Positions 1 to 9,510 are shown, counted from the stretch's first letter. The stretch is DNA of 64,000 nt from Aquipseudomonas guryensis (GCF_014164785.1 NZ_JACJFN010000003.1:62001-126000); one strand, 5' to 3'. Notes: a model not told the origin generated them from the letters alone. Numbers and translations are program-made.

Positions 1-2061
1 CAACCACAACTCACACTTGCTCAGGGTGATCATCGCCAGGTAGTAGACCGGCGGCACATCCCAGATATGCATCAGCCGCTCGGCCTCAGCCAGATAGGCA
101 AAGGCCTCGGCGAAACGCCCAGAGCGTCCTTCCTGGCTGGCCAGAATGCAATAGCCGATCAACAGGCTGATGTCTCGACAACCACGGGCTTCGGCCACGC
201 CGGCCAACAGCCGATTCTTCGCCTCATCGGGTTGCAGACGCAATGCCAGCAGGAAGCCTTCATACAAGGTCAGCCGTGCCCGCACGGCATATAGACGCTG
301 CGCCGGCAGCTCGCGCAGGCATTGCAGGCCGTGACGCACCTCTTCGAGTGCACGAGTCACTTCGCCACGTGCCTGCAGCACCCGGCCACGATCGTAGTGA
401 CAGAAGGCCTCGAACAGCGGGTTACCCTGGCGCTGGGCCAACTCCAGGGCCTCGCGATTGAGACCGCGGGCACGCCACAGATCACCGCTGACCACTGCCA
501 GATTGGCCAGGGTCGACAGGCACAAAAGCCGCGGCCCGAAGCGTTGTATCGGCAAGGTCGCCAGGGCCGCCGTGCAATATTCCTCGGCTCGCGTGCTATC
601 ACCACGGCCCCGGGCAATCACGCCACTTACGGCGAGCCATTGGGCCAGCAGCGATTGTTGCTCCACCGCCGAGGGGGCAGGCAAAAAACGCACAAGCTGG
701 CTGGCCAGGTCTTCCGCCGCATCCAGCTGGCAAGCCAGGGCCAGAGCCCAGCTGTACAACACGATCAGGCGCGGCGTGCTGCTCAGCAGGCTATCGGGCA
801 AATCCATCTTCCAGCGCAGCAGCATGGCCACATTCTGTTCGGCCAGCAGATGCTCTTCGGAGAAGTTTTGCACCAGGCTGGCGGCCACATCCGGCTGACC
901 GGCGCGCAGGGCCTGCTCCACCGCCTCATCGAGCACGCCTTGCCCACTGAACCAGCGGCAAGCGCGCAAGTGCAGGCTCGACAGCGGCAGCGACAACCCG
1001 AGGGCTGGACTGGCGCGCAGCAAGTCGGAAAACAGGTGGTGATAGCGGAACCAGCGCCCATGCTCATCAAGTGGCACCAGAAATATCTGGTTGGCCTGCA
1101 AGTGTTGCAGGATAGCCGCGCTGTCATGGCTCTCACGCACCGCATCGCACAGTTCGACGCAGAAACGCTCCAGGCACGCCGTATCGTAGAGGAAGCTCTG
1201 CACCTCGGCGGGCTGGCGCTCAATCACTTCTTCAAGCAAGTAGTCGCGAATCAGTCCCTGGGCGCCGTGCAGATCCCGCACCGACTCTTCGCTACCTGCT
1301 TCATCCGCCGTCAGCAGCCACAGGCGCAGCCCAGCCACCCAACCCTCACTGCGCTGCAGGAGATTGCGCAAGGCCTCGCCATCGAGACTCGCTCCCTGGC
1401 TGGCCAGCAGCTCTTGGGTCTCCTCCGTGGTCAGACGCAGATCCTGCTCCTGCAGCTCAAGCAACAGCCGTGACAGGCGCAGGCGGGCCAGATGCCAGTC
1501 CGGACGCTGGCGGCTGGTGACCAGCAGCAGCATTCCGGCGGGCAGGTGATTGAGGAAAAACTGCAGGCAACGATCCAGCACCGCGCCCTGGGCCAGGTGG
1601 TAATCGTCGAGGACCAGCAAAAGCGGAGCCGCAGGATCCAGGCGTTGCCCCAACTCATCGAGCAGCCCATCCAGCAGCTCTTCAAAGGCAAACGGCTGAT
1701 GGCGCTGGCGCATCTTCAACAGGCCCAGCGCTTCCTCGCCAATCGTTGGGAACGACTGGCGCAAGCCATCAAGTAGACGCTCCAGGAAACGTCCGGGATC
1801 GCTGTCGCGCCGACTCAGGCCAAGCCAGAGGCTCTGCCACTGCTCTGGCAAGCGCTCGCAAAACTCGATGGCCAGTGAACTCTTGCCGAAGCCTGCTGGC
1901 GCACAGACCAACATCAAACGCCCCGCCATTCCCTCGGCAAGCCGTTCACATAAACGGGGACGCAAAACGTATCCGTCTGGCAACGGCGGGCGAAAGAAAC
2001 GCCCTTCCCCAGGATTGACAGGCAAACAGGCGATGCTGGGCGAGCGGGACAGGTCAGTCAC
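1..2061 (-). CDS. MalT-like LuxR-family ATP-dependent transcriptional regulator (3' part missing)
   Basis: The first 687 codons of a large STAND-type regulator; the window ends before the C-terminal LuxR DNA-binding domain. The reading frame is open from a GTG start to the window edge. Residues 54-62 form a Walker A loop (CAPAGFGKS), and a Walker B-like LLLVLDDYH follows at about residue 140, as in MalT. The rest is helical and Leu/Ala-rich, fitting the winged-helix and TPR-like sensor region. Such proteins bind ATP and an inducer, oligomerise and activate promoters. Family members are about 900 residues, so about 200 should lie outside. It sits beside the DUF1329/DUF1302/acyl-CoA ligase genes and probably controls them (inference). 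No ATG fits the N-terminus; the GTG has only a weak ribosome site. Confidence 0.85.
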   Translation of the reverse strand, partial: MTDLSRSPSIACLPVNPGEGRFFRPPLPDGYVLRPRLCERLAEGMAGRLMLVCAPAGFGKSSLAIEFCERLPEQWQSLWLGLSRRDSDPGRFLERLLDGLRQSFPTIGEEALGLLKMRQRHQPFAFEELLDGLLDELGQRLDPAAPLLLVLDDYHLAQGAVLDRCLQFFLNHLPAGMLLLVTSRQRPDWHLARLRLSRLLLELQEQDLRLTTEETQELLASQGASLDGEALRNLLQRSEGWVAGLRLWLLTADEAGSEESVRDLHGAQGLIRDYLLEEVIERQPAEVQSFLYDTACLERFCVELCDAVRESHDSAAILQHLQANQIFLVPLDEHGRWFRYHHLFSDLLRASPALGLSLPLSSLHLRACRWFSGQGVLDEAVEQALRAGQPDVAASLVQNFSEEHLLAEQNVAMLLRWKMDLPDSLLSSTPRLIVLYSWALALACQLDAAEDLASQLVRFLPAPSAVEQQSLLAQWLAVSGVIARGRGDSTRAEEYCTAALATLPIQRFGPRLLCLSTLANLAVVSGDLWRARGLNREALELAQRQGNPLFEAFCHYDRGRVLQARGEVTRALEEVRHGLQCLRELPAQRLYAVRARLTLYEGFLLALRLQPDEAKNRLLAGVAEARGCRDISLLIGYCILASQEGRSGRFAEAFAYLAEAERLMHIWDVPPVYYLAMITLSKCELWL

Positions 2062-2147
2062 TGGGCAGATTGCGGCTCATCGGCGGTTAAATGAGCGCAG
2101 CCTATCCCCTTGCTCCCCGTATTTGAAGCCCGCTTCGTCCCCGGAAA

Positions 2148-2179
2148 GAAAAAAGCCGGCACTAGGCCGGCTTTTTCTT
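2148..2179 (-). terminator. Intrinsic terminator after the DUF1329 gene
   Basis: An 11-bp stem with arms AAAAAGCCGGC and GCCGGCTTTTT around a 5-base loop. On the minus strand a T-rich tail follows. It lies 16 bases past the DUF1329 stop and separates that operon from the regulator gene. A-rich and T-rich flanks would let it work in both directions. Confidence 0.85.
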
Positions 2180-2194
2180 GTTGCGGGTAGCGGA

Positions 2195-3568
2195 TTAACG
2201 CACGCCAGCCTGACGCAGGGCTGCCGGGGTGTAATCGCTGGTGCCAGCCTTGTAGTTGAAGTCGTAGGATTGTTTTTCCTCGTTCTTCATACCCAGGGCC
2301 AGGTAACGACCGGAGATGATGTCGTACAGGGTTTCCACGGTGTACCACGGTACTTCTTTGTCGTAGTAGTACTGAGCATGGGCTTCAGCCACACGCCACA
2401 GGGCACCACGACCGTCGTAGTGGTCGATTACCGCGGCCTGCCAGGTATCTTCATCAATGTACACATCACGCTTGGCGTAGATGTGACGCTCGCCCGCCTT
2501 CAGGGTACCAGTCACGTGCCATACACGGTGCAGCTCGTAACGGCTCATTTCCTGGTTGATGTGGCCCGGCTTGATGATATCGGCGTACTTGGCCTTCGGC
2601 GAATCCAGCTCGTAGGTGTTGTACGGAATATAGATTTCCTTCTTGCCGTTCAGCTTCCAGTCATAACGGTCAGGAGCACCGTTGTACATGTCGAAGTTGT
2701 CGGAAGTACGCAGACCGTCGGAAGCGGTACCTGGGCCGTCGTAGGAAACCTGCGGGGCACGGCGTACGCGACGCTGACCGGCGTTGTACAGCCAGGCCAG
2801 ACGCGGCTCTTTCACCTGGTTGAGGGTTTCGTGCACCAGCAGCACGTTACCAGCCAGACGCGAAGGAGCAGTTACGCGCTGTTTGAAGTAGAACAGGATG
2901 TTGCTCGGCTTGCTCGGGTCGTAGTCGGTCAGACTGGTCGGGAAGCTGAACTCATCCTGGAAGTACACCAGGCTGTAGGAACCGTTCGGCTGCGGAGTGG
3001 CCTGGGTAACCAGACGACGGACACTGCCACCGCGGTAGCGGGTGATCTGGTTCCAGATCGCTTCCAGGCCGTTCTGCGGCATCGGGAAGGGGTACGCGGA
3101 CTTGAAGTTCTCCAGGCCGTTACCACCTTCGACCAGCTTGGTATTGGCGGCGTTGAACTTGGCATCGTCCTGTACGTTCTGCGGCACAGTGGCGGAGCGA
3201 TGGGTCTTGTACACCGGAATCTTGTAGCTGTCCGGATAGCGCTTGAACATCGCTACCTGACCCGGGGTCAGTTTGTCCTTGTACTGATCCAGATTCTGCG
3301 CAGTGATGGTGAACAGCGGCTGCTCACCAGCGAACGGGTTGGACAGGAAGCCACGATCATCAACCGTACCGGCGTTTTTTGGCAGACCACCAGTCCACTC
3401 GGGAATCGAGCCATCGGCGTTACCAGCCTTCTCCGCCCCCAGCGGAGTCAGGCTGTTGCCCAGTTTGGCTACTTCATCGGCAGAAACTGCAGCCATCACG
3501 CTGGTAGCCATCAGGGACAGAGCCAGAGCACCGGATTGCAGCAAGAACTTTGTTGTTTTCATTTGCAT
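2195..3568 (-). CDS. DUF1329 exported protein (outer-membrane lipoprotein-sorting-like)
   Basis: A 457-residue exported protein of the DUF1329 family. The start chosen is ATG at 3568, six bases after GAGGAAA; an in-frame TTG four codons upstream lies on the ribosome site itself. The N-terminus is a clear Sec signal (MQMKTTKFLLQSGALALSLM, cleavage after ATSVMA). The mature protein is soluble and rich in Tyr/Asp/Trp. Family members resemble the LolA/LolB fold and almost always sit next to DUF1302 genes; here only 26 bases separate them. The pair is usually found in clusters for hydrophobic or steroid-like compounds (established association, mechanism unknown). A role in carrying a hydrophobic ligand across the periplasm is inference. 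Confidence 0.85.
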   Translation of the reverse strand: MQMKTTKFLLQSGALALSLMATSVMAAVSADEVAKLGNSLTPLGAEKAGNADGSIPEWTGGLPKNAGTVDDRGFLSNPFAGEQPLFTITAQNLDQYKDKLTPGQVAMFKRYPDSYKIPVYKTHRSATVPQNVQDDAKFNAANTKLVEGGNGLENFKSAYPFPMPQNGLEAIWNQITRYRGGSVRRLVTQATPQPNGSYSLVYFQDEFSFPTSLTDYDPSKPSNILFYFKQRVTAPSRLAGNVLLVHETLNQVKEPRLAWLYNAGQRRVRRAPQVSYDGPGTASDGLRTSDNFDMYNGAPDRYDWKLNGKKEIYIPYNTYELDSPKAKYADIIKPGHINQEMSRYELHRVWHVTGTLKAGERHIYAKRDVYIDEDTWQAAVIDHYDGRGALWRVAEAHAQYYYDKEVPWYTVETLYDIISGRYLALGMKNEEKQSYDFNYKAGTSDYTPAALRQAGVR

Positions 3569-3594
3569 GTCTTTCCTCAAAGGATCCTGAGCGC

Positions 3595-5499
3595 TTAGAA
3601 GTTCGCGCCGAAGCTGAGCGCTACGAAGTCACGGTCGATCGAAGTGTTGTAGTCGCCACCAAAGAAGTCGGTGTAGGACAGGTTGGCGGTGTAGGTGTTC
3701 TGGTATTCAGCTTCTACGGCCAGGCTCACAGCCTTGCGGCCTTCCTCGAAGTTGGCACCCGGGCCAGGCGAGTAACCATCCACGTCATGCGACCAGGCCA
3801 CGCTCGGACGCAGGTTCACACCGGCAAACACATCCGGGTAATCCCAGATCGCACGGGTACGATAGCCCCAGGAGCTGTGAGTGGTGTAGCCGTCGTCGTT
3901 GCAGTCCTTGGTGGCGTTGGAGAAGTCGGCATTGTCGACAGCACCACCAACGGTGGAGTTATTCAAGAGTTCACAAGTGCCATTCGGAAGTTCACCCGGA
4001 CCGAAGACCGGATCACGTCCATAACGCGCTTCGCTAGTGTGCTCCAGGCCACCGACAAAAGTCATACCAACCTCGCCCACCAGAGTCAAACGGCTTGCAC
4101 CCATGACCTGATCGAGGAAGTGGGTGAAAGTAGTCTGGATCTGGGTAACTTCCTTACGGTTATAGCCGTGGCGAGTAGCACCAACTCCCCCCTCCAACAC
4201 AGAAGCATCAGCATAGGGGTTGTCGACATTTGGGTTGTTCAACGGACGGACAGCCGAGTAGAGAACGTCCGTGGTATTGAGCGCAACCGGAGCGTTGGGA
4301 CGATAGCTGACCTCGCCACTCCATGCAGTGCCGGTGGGCAACGTAGTGGAGAAGCTCAGACCATAAAGGCGGATGTCTTCCGGATACTCGATGAAATAGC
4401 TGGAGCTACCGGCAATCGCCAGTGCCGATGCAGCACCATTTCTAACTCCCAAAACACCGTTGGCAACGTCATACACGTCCTGGCCAGGCGCAGTGGCACT
4501 GAGAATCGGTGCACGACTGTGGTAGTTCATGGCATAGGCGCCGAACTCGGTATCCAGAGGCTCGGAGAAGTAGCGGAATGCCAAGCCCCATTGACCGCTA
4601 TCGCGAGCATCGCGATCATCCGCGCGTGCAACCAAGTTGCCCTCGCCATTGACATCCAGCGGATCCAGACCATTACCAACCAGGATCGGGTTCAGTACGC
4701 CGTTGACCAAGGCTTCGTTGTTGGTCAGCAGGCGCAGGTTGTCGTCGCAACCATCTGCCGCCACGTCAACCTGGGAGAAGAAGGTGCCGCAGTTGTCGAC
4801 TACGGTCTGCTCCCACTCCAGCTGATAGAAAGCCTCCATCGACAGGTTGTCGGTCAGGCTCTGCGACACATAGAACATGTTGACCGGGATCAGACCTTCC
4901 TTGACCTCGGCACCCGGGCGACGGAAAGCGGAAACGTCGACCGGGTTGATGGCGTTGATGCTGTTCTGGATGAAGGTACTTTCACCCCAGCTCACTACCT
5001 GCTTGCCCAGACGCACGGAGCCCGGCTGATCGGCAATGGAGTAGTTGTGGTAGACGAAGGCGTCGAGGATTTCCGCACCGGATGCCTGAGCGCCCTCTTT
5101 ACGGTTGCTGTCGTCGATATCCTTGAACAGGCGGCTTTCGTCCTTCAGTTCGAAGTCGTACCAGTACTTGCCACGGACGAACACGCCTGTGTCGCCGTAC
5201 TTCAGCTCCAGGTCGTGGATACCCTTGAAGATCTTCGAGAAGGTTTCGCCCTTCTTGAAGTTCAGGCGACCGTCGTCGGTGGTCTGCGACAGGCCTTGCC
5301 CACCGTTGTTGACACCAATCAGGTCAGGATCGGCACTTTTGGTGGACCAGCTGGCACCCACGGAGAGAGAGGAGTCGAGCTGACCCTCGATCTCACCGAT
5401 GTTGAAGGTGACGCCGAATGCCGGGGCAGCCAGGGTTGAGGCAAGGCTGACTGCCAGAGGCAGCTTGGCCAGACGCCAGAACGGTTTAGTTGTTGTCAT
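3595..5499 (-). CDS. DUF1302 outer-membrane protein
   Basis: A 634-residue protein of the DUF1302 family. The signal peptide runs to about residue 29 (cleavage near APAFG). Alternating short hydrophobic/aromatic stretches and a terminal Phe (ending FGANF) are marks of an outer-membrane beta-barrel. Cys residues occur in close groups (NCGTFF..DGCDD, NGTCELL..KDCNDD), suggesting extracellular disulfide loops. GGAG stands eight bases before the ATG. It is first in a two-gene operon with the DUF1329 gene. The proposed role is a channel or receptor for a hydrophobic substrate that the nearby acyl-CoA ligase could activate; the substrate is not shown by the sequence. Confidence 0.87.
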   Translation of the reverse strand: MTTTKPFWRLAKLPLAVSLASTLAAPAFGVTFNIGEIEGQLDSSLSVGASWSTKSADPDLIGVNNGGQGLSQTTDDGRLNFKKGETFSKIFKGIHDLELKYGDTGVFVRGKYWYDFELKDESRLFKDIDDSNRKEGAQASGAEILDAFVYHNYSIADQPGSVRLGKQVVSWGESTFIQNSINAINPVDVSAFRRPGAEVKEGLIPVNMFYVSQSLTDNLSMEAFYQLEWEQTVVDNCGTFFSQVDVAADGCDDNLRLLTNNEALVNGVLNPILVGNGLDPLDVNGEGNLVARADDRDARDSGQWGLAFRYFSEPLDTEFGAYAMNYHSRAPILSATAPGQDVYDVANGVLGVRNGAASALAIAGSSSYFIEYPEDIRLYGLSFSTTLPTGTAWSGEVSYRPNAPVALNTTDVLYSAVRPLNNPNVDNPYADASVLEGGVGATRHGYNRKEVTQIQTTFTHFLDQVMGASRLTLVGEVGMTFVGGLEHTSEARYGRDPVFGPGELPNGTCELLNNSTVGGAVDNADFSNATKDCNDDGYTTHSSWGYRTRAIWDYPDVFAGVNLRPSVAWSHDVDGYSPGPGANFEEGRKAVSLAVEAEYQNTYTANLSYTDFFGGDYNTSIDRDFVALSFGANF

Positions 5500-5538
5500 C
5501 GACGCTACTCCATGTGTTTTTTGTTATGGATGGTGCGG

Positions 5539-5567
5539 ACTATAGCCAGTGGCCCATTGGGCTTGAT
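5539..5567 (-). promoter_or_regulatory. Possible promoter of the DUF1302-DUF1329 operon
   Basis: On the minus strand TATAGT (5539-5544) gives a good -10 box, 40 bases before the DUF1302 start. The matching -35 position (ATCAAG) is poor. That would fit activator dependence, as at MalT-type promoters, but no regulator site was identified. Nothing else clear was seen in the 217-base gap 5500-5716. Confidence 0.3.
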
Positions 5568-5716
5568 CCCCCGAAAGTGTGATTTCCGAGCCCAACCCCT
5601 CTAGACCGCCGAGTCACGAAACTCATACGGGCTGAAAGCACGCCGTTCAACAGCAATTTACAAGCCAAGCGTTTGCTCGGTTCTCGATAAAAGCTGCGAT
5701 TGGCGTGATCAGGCGC

Positions 5717-7399
5717 CTACAGAGTAGACAGGAATGCACTCCCCGCAGCCTGCCACTGAGCGATATCCAGGCGAATACGTTTCTTATCCAGCTTGCCTAC
5801 GCTGGTCTTGGGAATATCGGTAACAAGTGCAATCTGACTGGGTATCGCCCACTTGTTGATACTGCCCTGTTCAACGAAGGGCTTGAGATGTTCCTTCAAC
5901 CCACGCGCATCGAGGGTTTGCCCTTCGCGGACGACCAGTAACGCGAATGGACGCTCCCCCCACTGCGGGTCAGCAATCCCCACCACCGCTACTTCACGCA
6001 CGGCCGGATGGCGACTGATCAGATCCTCGAGTTCCAGCGAAGACAGCCATTCGCCACCGGTCTTGATCACATCCTTGATGCGATCGCGAATATCGATGAA
6101 ACCGAAGTCATCCAGGGTCGCCACATCACCGGTATGCAGCCAGCCGTGCTCCCACAGCTCGGCACTTTTCTGCGGTTCGTTGAAGTAGCCCATGGTCAGC
6201 CAGGGCGCACGCAGCACCAGCTCCCCCTGAGTCTCGCCATCGGCCGGCAGCAGACTCCCGTCCGCAGCCATGATGGCCGCTTCCACCAAAGGCACCGGGA
6301 CACCCGCCTTGATCCGATAGCTGATGCGCTCGCTTTCGCTGCCCGCGAACAACTCGTCATTGATATGGCCACAGGAAATCAGCGGGCAGGTCTCGGACAT
6401 ACCGTATGCCGCCGTCAGCTGAATGCCGCGCGCCTTGGCTGCTTCGTAGAGGGCGCGATTCAGCGCGCTGCCGCCGATGATCACCTTCAGCCCACCGAAG
6501 TCATAGCCTTGAGCGCTCGGTGCATTGAGCATCATCTGCAGGATGGTCGGCACGCAATGCGAGAAGGTCACCTTCTCCTCGCGAATCAGCCGACACAGCA
6601 TGTCCGGCTCGTAGCGGCCGGGATAAACCTGTTTGACGCCTAGCATGGTGGCCACATAGGGAATACCCCAGGCATGCACGTGGAACATCGGCGTGATCGG
6701 CATATACACATCACTGGTACCGAGCAGGCGCACGCTATCCAGACTGCCCAGCACACTGGCCTCGGCCAGGGTATGCAACACCAGTTGGCGGTGGGTGAAA
6801 TACACGCCCTTGGGATTGCCCGTGGTACCGGTGGTGTAGAAGGTGGTAGCCACCGAATTTTCGTCGAAATCCGGGAAGTCATACTTCGTGCTGGCAGCGG
6901 CCAGCAGGTTCTCGTATTCGCCCACCAGATTGGCGATGTCTGCAGTTTTTTCCGGTGCGTCTGTCAGCAAAATGGTCTTGGCCACGGTGGTCAGCTGACT
7001 TTCGATGCCCTTGTAGAGCGGCACGAACTCGCTGTTGACCAGGACGAACTTATCCTCGGCATGGTTCATGGTGTAGAGGATCTGATCGGCAGACAGACGG
7101 ATGTTGATGGTGTGCAGCACCGCGCCGATCATCGGAATGGCGAACATGCACTCCAGGTAGCGATGGCTGTCCCAGTCCATTACCGCCACGGTATCGCCAG
7201 CCTTGACCCCGGCCTCGCTCAGCGCATTGGCCAGGCGCGCCACACGCTCATTGAAGGTGGCGTAGTTGTAACGCACCAGATCGCGGTAAACGATCTCACG
7301 GGTCTTTTCATAGCGCACACCGGAGAGCAGCAGACGCTTGATCAGCAGCGGCGCCTGGTTAGCACTTTCGGTTGGCGGGATGATCTTGGTCTGCAGCAT
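5717..7399 (-). CDS. Medium/long-chain acyl-CoA ligase (AMP-forming, AlkK-like)
   Basis: A 560-residue adenylate-forming enzyme: fatty acid + ATP + CoA to acyl-CoA + AMP + PPi. The ATP/AMP signature YTTGTTGNPKGV lies at about 188-199, the YGMSET adenine motif follows in mid-protein, TGD..FGFIDIRDRIKDVIKTGGEW is the hinge region, and the catalytic lysine lies in PKTSVGKLDKKR near 530-540. Length and overall sequence fit the AlkK group of medium-chain ligases better than FadD. AGGTG precedes the ATG. It diverges from a thiolase gene 172 bases away and lies upstream of the DUF1302 operon, suggesting activation of an imported carboxylic acid followed by beta-oxidation (inference). Confidence 0.88.
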   Translation of the reverse strand: MLQTKIIPPTESANQAPLLIKRLLLSGVRYEKTREIVYRDLVRYNYATFNERVARLANALSEAGVKAGDTVAVMDWDSHRYLECMFAIPMIGAVLHTINIRLSADQILYTMNHAEDKFVLVNSEFVPLYKGIESQLTTVAKTILLTDAPEKTADIANLVGEYENLLAAASTKYDFPDFDENSVATTFYTTGTTGNPKGVYFTHRQLVLHTLAEASVLGSLDSVRLLGTSDVYMPITPMFHVHAWGIPYVATMLGVKQVYPGRYEPDMLCRLIREEKVTFSHCVPTILQMMLNAPSAQGYDFGGLKVIIGGSALNRALYEAAKARGIQLTAAYGMSETCPLISCGHINDELFAGSESERISYRIKAGVPVPLVEAAIMAADGSLLPADGETQGELVLRAPWLTMGYFNEPQKSAELWEHGWLHTGDVATLDDFGFIDIRDRIKDVIKTGGEWLSSLELEDLISRHPAVREVAVVGIADPQWGERPFALLVVREGQTLDARGLKEHLKPFVEQGSINKWAIPSQIALVTDIPKTSVGKLDKKRIRLDIAQWQAAGSAFLSTL

Positions 7400-7497
7400 G
7401 TCGGCACCTGACTTCTTGGAGTTGTTCTATGGCGCCCAATCTAGAGGGGCGCAACCCGTGCTAAATCAGCCCAAAGAATGATTTTCCCCATGACTCT

Positions 7498-7525
7498 TTG
7501 GCCGCTTTTAGTCACGGAGTAGAAT
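7498..7525 (+). promoter_or_regulatory. Candidate sigma-70 promoter of the thiolase gene
   Basis: TTGGCC (-35), a 16-base spacer and TAGAAT (-10), ending 46 bases before the thiolase start, inside the divergent gap to the acyl-CoA ligase gene. Confidence 0.4.
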
Positions 7526-7571
7526 CGTCTTGAGTAAGTGGTATTAGGTTTTCCAACAAGAGGTAATACCG

Positions 7572-8747
7572 ATGTCCGATATCGTCATCGTCAGCGGCGC
7601 CCGCACCCCCATGGGTGGCTTCCAGGGCAGCCTGTCCGGCGTGCCCGCCGTGGAGCTGGGCGCCATCGCCATCCGCGAAGCCGTGGCCCGTGCCGGCATC
7701 CAGCCCGCCGACGTGCAGGAAGTGATCATGGGCTGCGTGCTGCCTGCCGGCCTCAAGCAGGGCCCGGCCCGCCAGGCGTCGCTGGGTGCCGGCCTGCCTG
7801 CCGCCACCGGCTGTACCACCATCAACAAGCTGTGCGGCTCCGGTATGAAAGCCGTGATGCAGGCCTTCGACGCGCTCAAGGCCGGTAGCAACCAGATCAT
7901 GGTCGCCGGTGGCATGGAAAGCATGTCCAACGCCCCTTATATCCTCGAGAAGGCCCGCACCGGCCTGCGCATGGGCCACGGTGAGATCAAGGACCACATG
8001 TTCCTCGACGGCCTGGAAGATGCCCGCACGGGTCGCCTGATGGGCTCCTTCGCCCAGGAAACCGCCGACCAGTACGGCATCAGCCGTGAAGAGATGGACG
8101 CCTACGCCATCGAGTCGCTCAAGCGCGCCCAGGCCGCCATCGCCGATGGCTCGCTGGCCAGCGAGATCGTCCCGGTCACCGTCAGCAGCCGCAAAGGTGA
8201 GGTGGTCGTGAAGGATGACGAACAGCCGCTGAATGCCAACCTGGAGAAGATTCCGGGCCTCAAGCCGGCATTCAAGAAAGACGGCACCATCACCGCCGCC
8301 AACGCCAGCTCGATTTCCGACGGCGCCAGCGCTCTGGTGCTGATGACTGCCGAGGAAGCGGCCAAGCGCGGCCTCAAGCCGCTGGCCAAGATTGTCGCCC
8401 ACGCCACCCAGAGCCAGGATCCGAGCGAGTTCACCATCGCGCCGATCGGCGCCATGAGCAATCTGTTCAAGAAGACCGGCTGGAGCAAGGAAGACGTCGA
8501 TCTGTACGAGATCAACGAAGCCTTCGCCATGGTCACCATGCTGGCCATGCGTGAGCACGGCCTGGACCACGCCAAGGTCAACGTCTACGGCGGCGCCTGC
8601 GCCCAGGGCCACCCGGTCGGCTCGACCGGCTCGCGCTTGATCGTCACCCTGATCAACGCCCTGCAGAAAAAGGGCGGCAAGCGCGGCGTGGCCTCGCTGT
8701 GCATCGGCGGCGGTGAAGCCACCGCAGTAGCAATCGAACTGCTGTAA
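7572..8747 (+). CDS. Acetyl-CoA acetyltransferase (thiolase II family)
   Basis: A 391-residue thiolase, cleaving 3-ketoacyl-CoA or condensing two acetyl-CoA. All three catalytic elements are present: the acyl-accepting Cys88 in NKLCGSGMKA, His347 in GGACAQGHPVG and Cys377 in SLCIGGGEA. Length is typical of the biosynthetic/short-chain type. GAGG lies eight bases before the ATG. It is divergent from the acyl-CoA ligase, and I remember a thiolase in the same place in P. aeruginosa, so it likely completes degradation of the cluster's substrate. Whether it prefers acetoacetyl-CoA or longer substrates cannot be read from the sequence. Confidence 0.92.
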   Translation: MSDIVIVSGARTPMGGFQGSLSGVPAVELGAIAIREAVARAGIQPADVQEVIMGCVLPAGLKQGPARQASLGAGLPAATGCTTINKLCGSGMKAVMQAFDALKAGSNQIMVAGGMESMSNAPYILEKARTGLRMGHGEIKDHMFLDGLEDARTGRLMGSFAQETADQYGISREEMDAYAIESLKRAQAAIADGSLASEIVPVTVSSRKGEVVVKDDEQPLNANLEKIPGLKPAFKKDGTITAANASSISDGASALVLMTAEEAAKRGLKPLAKIVAHATQSQDPSEFTIAPIGAMSNLFKKTGWSKEDVDLYEINEAFAMVTMLAMREHGLDHAKVNVYGGACAQGHPVGSTGSRLIVTLINALQKKGGKRGVASLCIGGGEATAVAIELL

Positions 8748-8761
8748 GTAACACGCCAACG

Positions 8762-8789
8762 AAAAGCCCCGCCTAGGCGGGGCTTTTTT
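8762..8789. terminator. Bidirectional terminator between thiolase and LysE genes
   Basis: An 11-bp perfect stem (AAAGCCCCGCC / GGCGGGGCTTT) with a two-base loop, flanked by A-run and T-run, placed between two convergent stops. Confidence 0.92.
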
Positions 8790-8801
8790 ATGTGCGAACG
8801 A

Positions 8802-9431
8802 TCAGCGCAGCTCGGTAAAGGCCAGCTTGATACCCAGCCCGACCAGCACGGCGCCCATCATCCGGTCGAACCAGTGGCCCATCCGCGCAAAACCCGAACG
8901 CACCCGCGCCTGGCTGAACAACAGCGCCACCAGACAGAACCACAGGCCCGTGGCAATGGCCAGGTAGACGCCGTAGCCAGCCTGCACGGTGAGCGGGGTA
9001 TGCGGATTGATGACCACGGTGAACAGCGAGAGGAAGAACAGCGTGGCCTTGGGATTCAGACCATTGGTGACGAAGCCGATCATGAACGCACTGCGTGCCG
9101 AGCGCGCCAGCCCATCGACCTGCACCTCCAGCGCACCCGCTGGCGCCGGGCGCGCGCGCAAGGCCTTGATGCCGATATAGAACAGGTAGGCCGCCGCCAG
9201 CCACTTCAGCGCATTGAACAGCACGATCGACTGCGACACGATCAGGCCGATACCCAGCAGCGAATAGGCAACATGCACGAAGATGCCCGTACCGACGCCA
9301 ACGGCAGTCCAGGTGCCGGCGCGGCGCCCATGGGCCACGCTCTCGCGCACCACGATGGCAAAATCCGGCCCCGGGCTGGCCACGGCCAACAGGTGGATCA
9401 GCGCCACGGTGAGAAACTCTGCCCAGTACAT
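8802..9431 (-). CDS. LysE/RhtB-family amino-acid exporter
   Basis: A 209-residue inner-membrane protein with about six hydrophobic segments. The N-terminal segment carries the family hallmark SPGPDFAIVV, and GLNPKATLFFLSLF is the conserved second-half motif. The start at 9431 is chosen because GGAGG lies just four bases upstream; longer in-frame extensions have no ribosome site and would add an unrelated Arg/Ala-rich leader. LysE/RhtB proteins export amino acids or related small molecules using the proton gradient; the substrate here is unknown. It converges on the thiolase and diverges from the dehydrogenase gene. Confidence 0.9.
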   Translation of the reverse strand: MYWAEFLTVALIHLLAVASPGPDFAIVVRESVAHGRRAGTWTAVGVGTGIFVHVAYSLLGIGLIVSQSIVLFNALKWLAAAYLFYIGIKALRARPAPAGALEVQVDGLARSARSAFMIGFVTNGLNPKATLFFLSLFTVVINPHTPLTVQAGYGVYLAIATGLWFCLVALLFSQARVRSGFARMGHWFDRMMGAVLVGLGIKLAFTELR

Positions 9432-9510
9432 ACAACCTCCAAATAGTGGGAAACATCCGCCCAGGCTGGCAACCTTACGCCAGCACCCTTGCTGACGACA
9501 GGCACAGTTG

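Noticed and set aside
322..1473. 383-codon open frame on the plus strand
   Set aside because: It lies antisense to the MalT-like gene, whose Walker motifs are on the minus strand. GC-rich codons make stop-free shadows common.
1868..5439. Two long plus-strand open frames (576 and 629 codons) opposite the DUF1329 and DUF1302 genes
   Set aside because: They mirror the codon pattern of the minus-strand genes, have no ribosome sites or domains, and the sense strand shows signal peptides and family sequence.
7512..8759. 415-codon minus-strand frame over the thiolase
   Set aside because: Shadow of a gene with all three thiolase catalytic motifs; composition is Gly/His/Ala/Gln low-complexity.
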